Positions 52,796 through 63,153 of a stretch of DNA of 64,000 bases are shown piece after piece. A model generated the notes under the pieces. It was not told the origin of the DNA and ran no database searches. It was given only the letters and a program-made list of their open reading frames with translations. The number at the start of each line of letters is the position of its first letter. Positions within the stretch are counted from its first letter, which is position 1. The DNA is taken from the NCBI GenBank assembly GCA_002917775.1, contig KZ627147.1, positions 356,826-420,825 on the forward strand. The letters run 5' to 3'. Position numbers and translations under genes: made by a program. The DNA comes from Glaciozyma antarctica PI12. Lineage: Eukaryota; Basidiomycota; Microbotryomycetes; Kriegeriales; Camptobasidiaceae.

Positions 52796-53856
52796 ATGAA
52801 CACCATCCAAGGCGCCTGGTCCGTCCCCCCTCTGCGCCCTCGAAAACACGCGCTAACGCCCTCTCGCAGGAACACCCTCTCCGGCAGCGAGACGGCCTCA
52901 GCAGCAGCAGCGTTGACGGAGCAGGATTCGAGCGCGTTCAAATTTCTGGATCTGACCAAGACGCAGAGGCTGTACGGGTTCGGAGCATGGTGAGCATTGT
53001 TTTGTTTATCGCGTCGTGGGAGGCGTGTGAAGGATGCTGGGCGGGAGTTGGACGAGGAGGCGGGGAAGGTGATGGTGGAGGGGGTGATGAGGTGGAGTGG
53101 AAGCTTTGGCGGGGGTGGCGCGGTCGTCGGCAGCAGCACCACTGGCTCGAGCGCCTTCGTCTCGAGCTCAGCTAGCTACCAGCCTTAAGCTCAGCTACCC
53201 CGTCATAGAGCGCAGCTAACCTCAGTCCTCGCAGTCTGGTCGCTGGATTCGCCCTCTCCCTAATCGGCGCCATCTTCTTCACGTTCGGCCAAATCACCCT
53301 CTTCGCCAGTTCGTCGCTCTCCCCCCTCTTGAAGCTCTCCTGCTGATGGCTCGTACAGTTCTTTACGTCCTGGGAGTCGTGATCTCTCTGGTGGGAACGG
53401 GATTCCTTGTGGGATTCGGGAGGCAGGTCAAGATGATGTGGGATCCGGTGCGGCGGTATGCTGCGGGTATCTTTATTCTCTGCATTGCTGTGCGTCCCTT
53501 GCGGATACAAAGCTGAATTGCGAGCTGATGCTTGCGTGCCCTCACAGCTCGTTTTCGTGTTCGCTTTCGCGGTCGAGATCGAGTACGTTCCGCGAACCCG
53601 TCGAAGGAGAGCGAGGAAGTCGACAGCTAACTCTCCTCCCCAGCGTGCTCGTGATCGTCTTTGCGATAGGAACGTTCCTAGCATACGCATGTACATGCAC
53701 GTCTCTCCCCACCGATGCTCGCTGACCCAATCTCGCAGGGTACACCCTCGTACGCTCCTCTTGCCTCTTCCCAGCGAATCACGCTGATGCCGCTTCACGC
53801 AGTCCTACATTCCTTACGCCCGATCATTGGCGAAGAAGCTCAACCCGTTTCAATGA
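52796..53856 (+). CDS. SFT2: SFT2 family vesicle-transport protein
   Basis: Golgi tetra-span protein involved in endosome-to-Golgi or retrograde vesicle fusion. MNTIQGAW is spliced to NTLSGSETASAAAALTEQDS, then FKFLDLTKTQRLYGFGAC, the family's cytosolic lead-in to helix 1. Four hydrophobic segments follow: LVAGFALSLIGAIFFTFGQI, YVLGVVISLVGTGFLVGFGR, YAAGIFILCIALVFVFAFAV and VLVIVFAIGTFLAYAWYTLS. It ends YIPYARSLAKKLNPFQ-stop at 53854-53856. The VKMMWDP loop between helices 2 and 3 is typical. Seven introns are used, all with canonical sites, and the model reads through without a break. Confidence 0.93.
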
Positions 53857-54239
53857 GGAGGGGATCTGTCTGCGGGTCGGGCAAAGGACGTTTCGTGCAG
53901 CGCATTCAATTCGGTTGGACGCGAGGTGGTCCTTGCTGCTCTGCTGCGAAGCATCTGCTTGCTTTCGACGCTACGTCCTGCTTTCAACTCTCAAGGGCTA
54001 CCTTGGACCGAGTGCCTGATTAGGGCCAGGGAGAGGAGGTCACGGATAGGTTCGGCAGTCTCGCTTTGATTCAAGTTCGCACTTTGCTGGTCTGCTGCTC
54101 CGTTTGCAGGACCTCGACGATCTGAATACACGCTCGCAAATGGAGTCCTGCAAACAAACAAACGGGACACTTTTTTAAGGGTACAAGGGAAACAACGGGA
54201 GAGGGGGCGCCGTCATCTCTCCTTCGTCCTTCTCTCTCT
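53857..54239. other. Spacer between SFT2 and the LINE 5' edge
   Basis: About 380 bp of host sequence. No gene seen. The LINE homology begins abruptly at about 54240, in a pyrimidine-rich stretch. Confidence 0.4.
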
Positions 54240-54946
54240 CGGATGACATTGTGCTGGTAGCGCACACGAGGGAAGGGCTTCAGCGAAGATTGGATGACCT
54301 CACAAGGTTCTGCAACAAGAACTGCTTGACCATCTCGGCGAAAAAGACCGTGACCATGAGGTTTCCTGCGAAAGCGAGGAGGTACCGCGGAATGGAGACA
54401 ACACAGCCTGAGCTCCTATACACCAACGGGCAGGCCTTGAGCGAAGAACAGAAGGCTACCTACATTGGAATCTGCTTTGAGGCCGAGAATCCCCTCCAAT
54501 ACGTCGAACACATCCGCGCGATCAGGAACAAAGCGTATGTGATGGCGAGCCTCATCCTCTCTCTACAGAGACAAACGGGAGCTCTCACGATCGCGGCGGC
54601 ACTCGAATTCTACGTGCAGCGAGTACGGTCAAAAATGATCTTCGGAGCGGAAATCACCTTTGACGCGAAATGCGATGAGCTCGAAAGGATCGAGCTGACC
54701 TACCTGCGAAGGATCCTGACACTCCCAGATAACTACTTGAAAGAAGGACTGTATCTAGTGACCGGCATGAACCCAATCGCGATGGTGAGGCTCGAAAAAG
54801 CCCTCAGATACTACCTCCACATTGGCACTGAAGGAGCGCCGGTCCTCGCGCACGCCGCGCTCATGGATATGCTCAGAATGGAGGTCGCGGCCACCTCCAA
54901 GATGACGACCTGGTTTGTAGCCCTGGCGAGGAAGCTCGAGGAATGA
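54240..54946 (+). CDS. LINE reverse-transcriptase fragment (palm end and thumb)
   Basis: Fragment of non-LTR reverse transcriptase, about 235 codons, without its own true start: the reading frame enters from the truncated end. It has the DD pair of the F/YADD box, then FCNKNCLTISAKKTVTMRF, the helix after motif D, QKATYIGICFEAENPLQYVE (motif E-like), ALTIAAALEFYVQRVRSKMI FGAEI and YLRRILTLPDNYLKEGLYLV. It stops at a TGA at 54944-54946. The TGA overlaps an ATG (54943) of the next frame as ATGA. Codon use is balanced and less C-ending than in host genes, as expected for a mobile element. Confidence 0.7.
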
Positions 54947-55761
54947 GGAATACAACTCCCTCGGCCTGCGATGCCATTTGGCTTTGTCGATGGAGAGGAG
55001 CAGAAGGACAGATTACAAGATCCCTTGTCAAGACAATACGGGATAGCGAAGAGCTTCGTATGAAGCAGATTGTGGCAACACACGACCGCTTCCACATGCT
55101 CGGCGGGCCAAACGCCTACTTCGGATTGCAGGCCTATCTTGCGGTATCTGCCCCGAAGCACCGCGCAGCCCTGACGAGGATGAAGCTTGCGAACCACTCG
55201 TTGGGAATACAGAAAGGAAGTGAGCAGACGCCGCAGGTACGCAGGGAACGGAGGATTTGCCGAATGTGCAACTGGCTCGAAATCGAGAGCCCGCACCATG
55301 CGCTAGCGGAATGTGAAGGGACTACTGAGCAAGTTCAGCTGAGGAAAACGCTACTGAAAAGAGTCTCTCAAATTGCGAAGCAGGAGGCGCTGCAGGGAAG
55401 GGATCGCGGGTTGATGAAAGCGATAGCGAAGGCTGGGGAGAATGGGGAGATATGGGAGTTAGAAGAGAGCCTGCGAGAGCTGTGGGACGTGTTGGAGCAC
55501 TGCAAAGTGGAGGAGATTGCGCAAGCCATAGCGCAGTACGCATGGGAAGTTACGGCGATCTTCGAGACGAGGAAGAACAGGTTCCCGTCTGCGGCAGGCA
55601 TGAAGCTGCTTCTCGGAGCGAGAAAGATGCTGGGACGTGCCCCCGAGCCGGAGGAGGCGACAACAGAGGAGACACATGGCTTGCTTGCGACTACGGCGAG
55701 GAAAGACGGGATCCCCTGGACGGACATGACTGATGAAGAGGATTCGGGGGCCGAGGAATGA
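54943..55761 (+). CDS. LINE C-terminal region with zinc finger
   Basis: 272 codons one frame from the RT fragment, probably the continuation of the same polyprotein after a one-base break. The part after the RT has a helical region (SLVKTIRDSEELRMKQIVAT HDRF), then CRMCNWLEIESPHHALAEC, a C-x2-C...H...C finger of the zf-RVT/retrotransposon type placed at the end of LINE ORF2 proteins. A Lys/Glu-rich helical tail follows. It could also be a separate ORF translated by the ATGA overlap; the frame change can be a mutation of a dead element. Confidence 0.6.
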   Translation: MRNTTPSACDAIWLCRWRGAEGQITRSLVKTIRDSEELRMKQIVATHDRFHMLGGPNAYFGLQAYLAVSAPKHRAALTRMKLANHSLGIQKGSEQTPQVRRERRICRMCNWLEIESPHHALAECEGTTEQVQLRKTLLKRVSQIAKQEALQGRDRGLMKAIAKAGENGEIWELEESLRELWDVLEHCKVEEIAQAIAQYAWEVTAIFETRKNRFPSAAGMKLLLGARKMLGRAPEPEEATTEETHGLLATTARKDGIPWTDMTDEEDSGAEE

Positions 55762-56117
55762 GAACAGGATTTCGGGCAGTATCAAGCAAAGGGGCCCAAC
55801 TAAAAGCCCTTGCGCCGCGCGCTGGGGAGCCAGACCAAACGCTTGTAGCACAATAGACTCTGGGGAGTTGAGACAAGACTACAGGGGGGAGGGAAGGCGG
55901 AGCGAGTGCAGGATGAGCGAGCACCGGATGGGCAGCACGGACTCTGGGCACGCCTCAATCACAGGGAGTAGGGAAGGGAGGACTCTGAGTCTCCCAAACG
56001 AAACCGGTACAGGGATCTGCCCGTTGGNCAGTTTTAAAGTGCTGAAGCAGGAGAGACTCAACGAAACTGGCAGACCCACCTGCCGGCGGAGTACGTCGAA
56101 ACCCCTCGGGAATTCAC

Positions 56118-56193
56118 TTTATGCTTAGGACTACTAAGCATAAGGAATACTACTAAGCATTTTCCTTATGCTTAGTACTACTAAGCATTTTCC
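56118..56193. repeat. Palindromic tail with CTAAGCAT/ATGCTTAG units
   Basis: Five copies of the 8-mer CTAAGCAT or its reverse complement lie in about 75 bases, in alternating orientation (ATGCTTAG, CTAAGCAT, CTAAGCAT, ATGCTTAG, CTAAGCAT). They can form hairpins such as TTATGCTTAG...CTAAGCATAA. The stretch follows the 3' end of the LINE. A further single CTAAGCAT is at about 58036-58043. Confidence 0.8.
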
Positions 56194-56334
56194 CCGGAGC
56201 GTTTCGCGAACGAATGTCCGCAAAAGCGATGAGTGTTCATAGCAAAAACAGCCTTTATTTTCGAATTAATTGTAATTGTTACTCGCTCGCTCCACGCAGT
56301 CGTGCTCGCCACCCCCTCCTCCCCCCACTCTAGA

Positions 56335-57510
56335 ATGACGCGACGCCACGCACATAAACCCAGGCCAACAAGGCCACACCACCGCCAGGCCAGCGCCACC
56401 TCCAACCCACCTCAACCCACTCGCCACAGCGCCTCCCCGCACTCCCACACCCCACACGATCCCATCGCGACCAGGAGGTCACAGGAGCTCTACCACGGGT
56501 TACCATCCCCAGAGACTCCCCTCTCGCCGCCGCCATCGTCAACAGCGCGCCAAGCTCCCGCCTCACCGCAAGCTGTCGGTGTCAAACCGGCCCATCTCAG
56601 GCGCAGAGCACGCCTCCAAAGCGACTCTCCGGCCTCTCTTCTGGGCTCTCCTGCTGCCCTTCCTCATAAGGTTTCTCCTGTAAGCTTGCTCTCGCCCCCT
56701 CCGGCTACCTGAACCCCAGCTAACGAGTTTCTCTCTCTCAGTTCAATATGCTTCGCTCCCCCTGCCCTCGGACCGCTGCCTGCCCCAAACCCACATTTTC
56801 CAGCATCTCCCGCACCTCGATTCGCCTCCTCCACCGCCGCCATCCCCCACCCAGTCCCCATCTCGACTCGTACATCCGAACTCCTGCCGCCGGCACCAGC
56901 TTCCTTCCCACTCTCCCCGCACCTCTCCGAGCTGATCCACCACCTCATCCACTCTGCTTCCCCCTCTGCCTCTATCTCAGCACCGGTTCCACCCCTCTCA
57001 AGCCCTGGATTGGATCTCCTGCGCCCGCCGCTGCTGGATTATGCCCTGAGGGCCCCCGCTTTCGCGAAGACTCCGGAGGAGTGGCCTTCTACACCTGGTC
57101 TGAGGCCTCCCGCTGCGCGAAAGACTCCTGAGGAGTGCTTTTGTAGCCTGAGGCTATCATCTGTACCTAGCCTGAGGCTTTTAAACCTTCTACCATCAGC
57201 ATCGGGAGCGAGCCTCTCCCTGCTCCAGTGCTCTTCGGGTACCTCCTCCCCACCGTTTCTCTGCCCTTCCACCTCAAAAATGCAGCGCCTCACCTACGGC
57301 CCCTACATATTTTACCTGCTGAACCTGCGACACTGCTCATCAAAAGCGACCTACTTTCAGGCCTGCACCCGCTACAATCGCTTCCGTCTGCGCCTAAATC
57401 TCGCCAGTGCTGTTCGAGATGGTCGCTTCCACACCTTCCTCGCTCCACTGCTCGACCGAGGCGACTACCTGCGCTGGTCATTGCTGAACCTCCTGCTTTC
57501 CGCACTCTAA
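56335..57510 (+). CDS. Proline/serine-rich orphan protein
   Basis: Not recognised. The ATG at 56335 gives MTRRHAHKPRPTRPHHRQAS, a basic, Pro/His-rich exon that reaches ALPHKVSP. A long second exon (56730-57510) has C-ending codons and reads LGPLPAPNPHFPASPAPRFA, HLSELIHHLIHSASPSASIS and LLRPPLLDYALRAPAFAKTP EEW. The repeated pair KTPEEW / RKTPEEC follows, then LRLSSVPSLRLLNLLPSASG and stop at 57508-57510. The junction is uncertain: the donor gtaagc at 56680 and the last acceptor (ctctcag at about 56741) put the second exon in a different frame, so the acceptor may be the upstream taacgag, or a frame error may exist. It lies immediately right of the LINE and palindromes. Low-complexity content limits any functional claim. 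Confidence 0.45.
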
Positions 57511-58159
57511 GACCAGTTCTCCGCTCCTGTCAACGGCGTTCAGCCATCAGCTTCCCACTTTGGATAAGCTACTGGGGAGTTTCAACAGAAGCAGCTTCGA
57601 TCCCAAAACGCACAGTTCCACCGAGGTTACGACCGACGAATTCGTCACATCTCTCCGGCCTTGGCTCGCTTCTCTCTCTCGTTTCCAGAGGTGGATCCTA
57701 ACTTTAGGCACTCTGCTCATTGCAATTTGCTGCACGCTCAAGCGCTTGATTGCATCCCCACCTCTCGGAACGGTGATGACTATCGCGACTCCTCGGACGT
57801 TTGAGGCGTGCCCTGTAGCGCTTATCGCGGTTGAGTTGGAGTTGGAACTAGACTCAATTTGTCCCGCACTTTAGAGTGGGAAGCGGCTGAGAGAGAGACT
57901 CGTTAAGCGCTGAGGCCTGAGGGAGAGACGTTTGGCGGGCCTGAATTTTTGTGCTCTCGGTACAGCTCGTGAGGGAGAGTTGCGCGTAGCTTCGGATGAG
58001 AGAGGGGGATGGCTGCAGCTGTTCTAAAACGGTGGGACTAAGCATACCTGCCGCTCTGTCGGCCCTCCCCCCAAGTTAATATAAGGTGGGTCTGATAAGA
58101 CCCAATACCTCGAACCCACAACTCTCTCTCTCTCTCTCCCTCCCTCAACAACGCAGCAG
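57511..58159. other. Unassigned spacer with one possible exon
   Basis: 650 bp. A plus-strand frame (57560-57874, no ATG) includes a hydrophobic patch, RWILTLGTLLIAICCTLKRL, that could be an exon of the preceding gene. The promoter of the next gene contains taatataagg at about 58077-58086 and a small hairpin, GGGTCT/AGACCC at 58088-58103. Confidence 0.35.
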
Positions 58160-59813
58160 ATGGAGCCGACTAAGACGCCTTTAGGAGCTTCAGGATCCGT
58201 TATACCAACTACAGCCGACTCAGCAACAGCAACTCCAACTCCAGCTCCACAAGACGCACCGCCTCCTCCAGCTTGGACGACTCACTACGACTCTCTCGTC
58301 ACCAAGCTCCCCGCCGCCATCTCCTCCCACATTCCACCATCCACCGTAGCAGCCTCCACAGTCGACGCCGTCACCACCCGCCTCTCCGCCTTCTCCACGA
58401 CCGGTACCGCCCACCTCTCTGCGCTCGGGAATACGGGCTCTGCACAGCTGGGAGAGTTGCAGCGGAATGGGAGCAAGAAGCTGGAGAGCATCAGGAGTGG
58501 AGGGAAGAAGTTGGGACCGGATCAGTTCCTACAGCAGGCGTACTCTATTACGAATGAGACGCAGGTCGCTCTCAACGTCTCTCTCAACCAAGTGCGCTCC
58601 TTCCATTCCCCCCCCTATCCCCAGCTAACACCCCACAGGTCGGTCCACTCATGTACGGCGTCCTCCTACCGAACGAGACCTTCACCCGACGAGTCCGTAC
58701 GTCCTCCCCTCTTCCACCCCCTATCCCACTAATCCCCCGCCATAGCAAACGTCTGGTACTCTATCGAAATCCGACCCTGGACCTCTCCCTCGACCGCCTA
58801 CACACCTTGGAGCGTCACCTGGCCCATCCTATCCGTCGCAGGCCCCGTAGCAGCCGCCACCTCCCTCCTCGCCATCCCTTTCGTCGCGATCGCAGTCGGT
58901 ACGTCCCTCCTTTCTTTGCTGTGGGCGCTGCTGATTCTTTTCGGGAAGGCGGAACGGCGTTGGCTTCGTTGACGGGATTCGGAGCATCAGTCGCTTCGGG
59001 CGTAGCCGCCACTTCTTCGGCCGTCACTTCCACCACCGCCACCGCCGCCTCTCTCGCCGCTCGCGCCGCCTACCTTCCGGGCGGGAACAAGGTCAAAGGC
59101 CGGCTGGTGGAAGCTGCGAAGAAAAATCTGGCGCAGGGGCAGGGAGCGGTACAAGAGCGGGTCGTGAGGTATTTGAGTACGGGGACGGCGGTGGCGGTGG
59201 TGGAGAGGGAGAAGAGGAAGTTGGATGAGGTGGAGGTGACGGGATATGAGCTGGAGAAGGTGATGCGGTGCGAGACGGGGAAGAAGAAGGTGGATAAGGC
59301 GCGCTTTTTCGGTCCTGCGACGCTTTCTTAAAGCTGACGAGCGGTCGCAGGCTCTCGTCGAAGCGTTCAAGAAGCTCTCCTTCAAGGACAAGTCGTTCAA
59401 ATCGTCCGAGAACCCCGTCCTGCGCATCACCGGCGGGTCCGTCCCTCCCTCCCTCCTTCCTCGCACGCCCTAACCCTCTCACAGTCCCGAACTCGAAGAA
59501 CGCGGCAAGCACTCCTACCTCGTCTTCTACCCCTTCACTCTCGAGCGTATCCCCGACCTCGTCGTCGCCGTACGTCCCTTCCTCCTCTCTTCATGCCTCG
59601 CTAACCTTGCTACAGCCCCTCTCGGCGGAAGAAGCCCCGCCGACAGCAGCGGAGGAGACGTTCATTCAGGATGCGAAAGTCGTGGAGACAGTGGAGGAGG
59701 CAAAGGAGTTTGCGGAGAGGGCACCAGTGTATGGGGAGGGGAAGTGGGCAGAGGAGAAGGAGAAGGGAAAGGGGAAGGAGGGCGAGAAGAAGAAGAAGGG
59801 GTGGTTCTGGTAG
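58160..59813 (+). CDS. Uncharacterised membrane-associated protein
   Basis: Not recognised. The ATG at 58160 starts MEPTKTPLGASGSVIPTTAD. An Ala/Ser/Gly-rich helical stretch (FSTTGTAHLSALGNTGSAQL, GPDQFLQQAYSITNETQVAL) follows, then VGPLMYGVLLPNETFTRRV and WYSIEIRPWTSPSTAYTPWS. Next is a hydrophobic Ala/Val segment VAGPVAAATSLLAIPFVAIA, continuing into GFGASVASGVAATSSAVTST. The C-terminal half is charged: EAAKKNLAQGQGAVQERVVR, VVEREKRKLDEVEVTGYELE, LSFKDKSFKSSENPVLRITG, PELEERGKHSYLVFYPFTLE and a Lys/Glu-rich tail ending KKKKGWFW-stop (59811-59813). Seven or so introns with good sites support the model. It may be a lipid- or vesicle-associated protein, but nothing specific shows this. Confidence 0.6.
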
Positions 59814-59940
59814 ATGTTCTGGGGTTCATGTTTGTTATACACGCTTTCGCATCGAGCTCTGTGCGCGAAGACACTTATTCGATCCGAATTGTAAGACCCT
59901 CGCACCGAACCTTTGTACTCAAACCTCGCACCAACCCTCT

Positions 59941-62666
59941 TCAAACCGAGTGCTCCCTCCTCAGTGCCTCGGCGAACTTTTCCGCAATCGCAATGAGCGG
60001 CGCCATCTGCTCTCATCAGCCTTCATCGAAGCGCCAGAGACGAGCGAACTCACCGGATGTCCCGACAACTGCTCCGGAAAAATCGAAGCGTCGCACACCC
60101 TCAACCCCCGCACTCCATGCACCCTCATCTCCGCATCCAAGCACCAAGCACCCTCCATTCGCGCCCAATTTGACCGTTCCGACCTACTCCCATCAGTTCG
60201 CGCGCGAAATGAGGTAGAGGGAGGGACGAACGGGGTGGTAGAGCGTCTCGGCGGTTCCGCGAACCCATTCTCCCAGCTCTTCGTCGGTGAAGGTGTGGAC
60301 GTCGGGGAAGAGAGGCCAGTTGGGAGCGTTGTAAGGCTCTTCGAGCATGCTTGCCAGCGGCTCCGATTCGGCGACCTGCCATGCGACGCGTCAGCTCGAG
60401 TGATGAAGAGGAGGGAGGGGCGGACCTTGCGACAGAGTTTGAGAGCCCAGACGCAGGCTTTCACGTCGTTCTCGTGCGAGAAGAGACGGGGTTCGATAGT
60501 CGGTTTGACGAAGATGTTGGGGCTCGTGATGCGGATTACGCCCGTGCTTTGAGGGCGGAGGTGTATCGCTCCGATGGAGTAGAAGTCGGTTCCTGTGCGA
60601 TTATTAGCGAGGATCATTAGGAGTGAGGAGGAACGGACCGTTGATGGGGGCGGTGACGCCGTGGTTTGCGAAACCGAAGGGGGATTGGATGAGCTCGATG
60701 TCGGGCTGTGGGAGAGAGTCAACGGGGCGCGAGATGGGAGAAGGGAGGTGCGTACGCCGATTCCGCCGGAGGTGAAGTCTTTGATGTCGGGCTTGGGGAT
60801 TCCAGTCGATTTAGCGAGAGCTTCGTCGGTCGAGCGAACGAAAGCGATGGCTTCGCAGACCTGCGATGTCGAAAGCCGTCAGGAAATTGACTGAGCTGAG
60901 CTGAGAACGACTTGCGTTGGTAGTCATGGGTCCAGTCTTGTATCGCAGCCATTCGACGAGAGCACCGATACCACCGAGAGGGTTCGTAATAAACTGAAGG
61001 CTTGTTCCCTTCTTCGCACTGCGCGAAATCTCAGCCCGAGCCTGCGAAAGGGGAAACGAAGCGTACGTAAAGAACATTCCGACCCCAAGGTGATCCTTGA
61101 GGTTCTCTCCAACGCCAGGAAGCTCGACGACGACCTTTACTCCGACGCTTTCGAGTTCTTCGCGAGGACCGACTCCGGAGACTTTGAGGATCTGCTCGCT
61201 CTCGTCAGCTCTCAATCTCGCGACGAAGACGAACGCGAAACGTACGTGGGGAGAACCGATGGAGCCTGCAGTTAGAATGACTTCTTTCTTCGCCTCTGCG
61301 CGGTAGAGGGCGCGAGAGGAGCAGTCGAAGTCGGAAAAGGGACGTCGAGGGAGACGAACTCGACGCCGATCGCACGAAGCGGCGAAGTGGGAGTGGCGTC
61401 GGAGAAGAGGATTCGGGTGATCTGCGACGAAGAGTTAGGGAGGAACGCGAGGACGAGGATGCGAGCGTACGGTGGCTCCGACTGCGACGGTGAGGTTGGG
61501 TCGTGCGATCACGTCGGGGGTGAGGTAGGCCGTTGCGGTCGAGACTCGCTCTGCCCGAATCGGTTTTAGTAACTCGTTTAGAAAACAGCGAAAGAACGGA
61601 CGAACCCCCATTGTGGATGAAGGTCTGTCCTCTCGAGACGCCCAAAGTACCCGTCGCACCATGCTCGCCAGTACCATCTCCGTCGGTGTTGAGATCGTCG
61701 CGAATCTTGATTCCCACCGTTCCGCAAGCCTGGATAAATGCGAGACTCAAGTTGTTGATGAACGAGTAGCCAATCTTGACGGGTCCAGTCTTGCCGCGTG
61801 CTTGCGAAGGGACGGGGTGCTTCGCGGCGGGCCAGGAGGGAGAGGGAACGGCGGTCTGCGACTTTGCAAAGTAGGGTGCGATAGATGCGTAGGACCAGGA
61901 AGGGGAGGAGATGCGGGAGGCGATCTCCTCAAAGTCCGAAGGAGAGCAATGGTGGCAGCTGCGAACGAGGAATCAGCGATCCGCGGAAAGAGTGCGTGCA
62001 GGCGAAATGGCTCACATCATCGCTGTAAATTAGTTAAATCAGCTAGGTCCCATGAGGAAACCAAGGGGAGGACGTACCGTTGATAGCAGAGCAACCTCCC
62101 AGCATTCGCGCGCGAGGCCAGCGAAGGCTTCGTCCCTTGACGCCCGGTGCCGTCTCGCCGCCCTGGGTCCAGAAGTTGTAATCGGCGCTTACGTGTCCAA
62201 AGAGTCGTGCGAACGAGGCTGGGATCCTGGAGAAGAGCTGGAGGGTGTCCGAATGGCCGGCTTCGAGGACGAGGACGGAGAGGTTGGGGTCCTCGGATAG
62301 CCTGTGACGGGAGTGAGCGAGTCCTCCCAGGGAGCTGGTACGATCGTAAACTCACCTGGCTGCGAGTACGCAACCCGTCGTGCCTCCTCCTACGATAATC
62401 ACGTCGTACTCCTTCACGCCATCCAGCAAGTCCTTGCGCCCCAGCGCCTCCTCCTTGATCGTTGTATGGTGCACCTTACTCCCCGCCTGATCAATCTTGA
62501 CGCCTGGGAACCACGCTGGAGGGAGAGCCGCGCGGACGATCGAGTACGCGAGGCGGAGGCCCAACAGGGGGATCAGGAAGAGGAGTGCGGGGCGGAGGTA
62601 CTGGAGGAGGGACTGGTCGAGCGGGGGCAGGCGAGCTCGCAGGCGGCGGCCTAGCTGGATCGACAT
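59941..62666 (-). CDS. Membrane-anchored GMC oxidoreductase (choline dehydrogenase-like)
   Basis: FAD alcohol oxidoreductase. The ATG at 62666 gives [20 protein letters not shown] and a membrane helix, [20 protein letters not shown]. The FAD motif [20 protein letters not shown] follows, then [22 protein letters not shown] (signature 1), [35 protein letters not shown] and [20 protein letters not shown] (signature 2), [40 protein letters not shown] and [15 protein letters not shown]. The ending is [28 protein letters not shown], then [20 protein letters not shown]-stop (59941-59943). A 7-bp tandem duplication (ccaagca twice, 60137-60150) breaks frame between GGC and DAEMRV; one copy restores the standard C-terminus. 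More than ten introns. Unlike the secreted gene at 33905, this one has an N-terminal anchor and no signal peptide. Confidence 0.88.
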
Positions 62667-63153
62667 GGCAAGTTGGGTGTTCGAGAGTCGAGAGGGTCGA
62701 TTCCAAGGGAGCTCACAAGTCTCCGCGTCGAGCGGCAACTTGAAAACGCGGGGTAGCCTTCCCGCTGCCGCCTTCAGGGGAAGCTGTGCAAGCTGGAACC
62801 TCCAGAGTCGCTGGCCGATACTCCCTGGTAGAACTGTGATTGAGCGCTTTCCGGGAGAATGAGTGGAGGGAAGAAGAGGAGGAAGAGCGCCGCGTACCGG
62901 AGTCCGGGGAGTCCGGCGAGTCCTCCTCAACCTTTTCTCTAAATTTTTCTGGCTCAGCTTGATCTTGATCTTGATCTTGATCTTGATCTTGATCTTCTCC
63001 AAGTTAAGTTCGAACAGCACAGAGCTGCACCAGCAGGAGTTTTTAACTCGAGATTCTCCTTAGGTACCTGCCCAATTTCGCCCGAATATCCTCGCCGAGG
63101 TGCTTCTCCCTCCGCCACCTCCCCCCAGCTCCCTCCAGATCCCACGAAGGCAG
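62667..63153. promoter_or_regulatory. Divergent promoter between GMC and mL49 genes
   Basis: 487 bp. Besides the GATCTT microsatellite, it contains pyrimidine-rich sequence before mL49 and several short open frames without support. An aatttttc AT patch lies at about 62942. Confidence 0.4.
62961..62996. repeat. GATCTT hexanucleotide microsatellite
   Basis: Six tandem GATCTT units (36 bp) with a partial unit on each side. Length variation between strains is expected. It lies in the divergent promoter. Confidence 0.9.

Larger units (their letters stand above)
54240..56193 (+). mobile_element. 5'-truncated non-LTR retrotransposon (LINE)
   Basis: A LINE-type element lacking its endonuclease and most of the reverse transcriptase. 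The similarity starts directly at the RT catalytic motif C (DDIVLVAHTREGLQRRLDDL), and the thumb follows. A C-terminal zinc finger and a short 3' tail with palindromic 8-mers end it near 56193. No LTR is present. A single ambiguous base (n) lies at 56028. The 5' truncation, typical of incomplete reverse transcription, leaves it dead. No target-site duplication could be confirmed by eye. Confidence 0.75.

Noticed and set aside
56118-56193. Telomere or satellite array
   Set aside because: The units are palindromic 8-mers in alternating orientation, not TTAGGG-type or tandem head-to-tail repeats.
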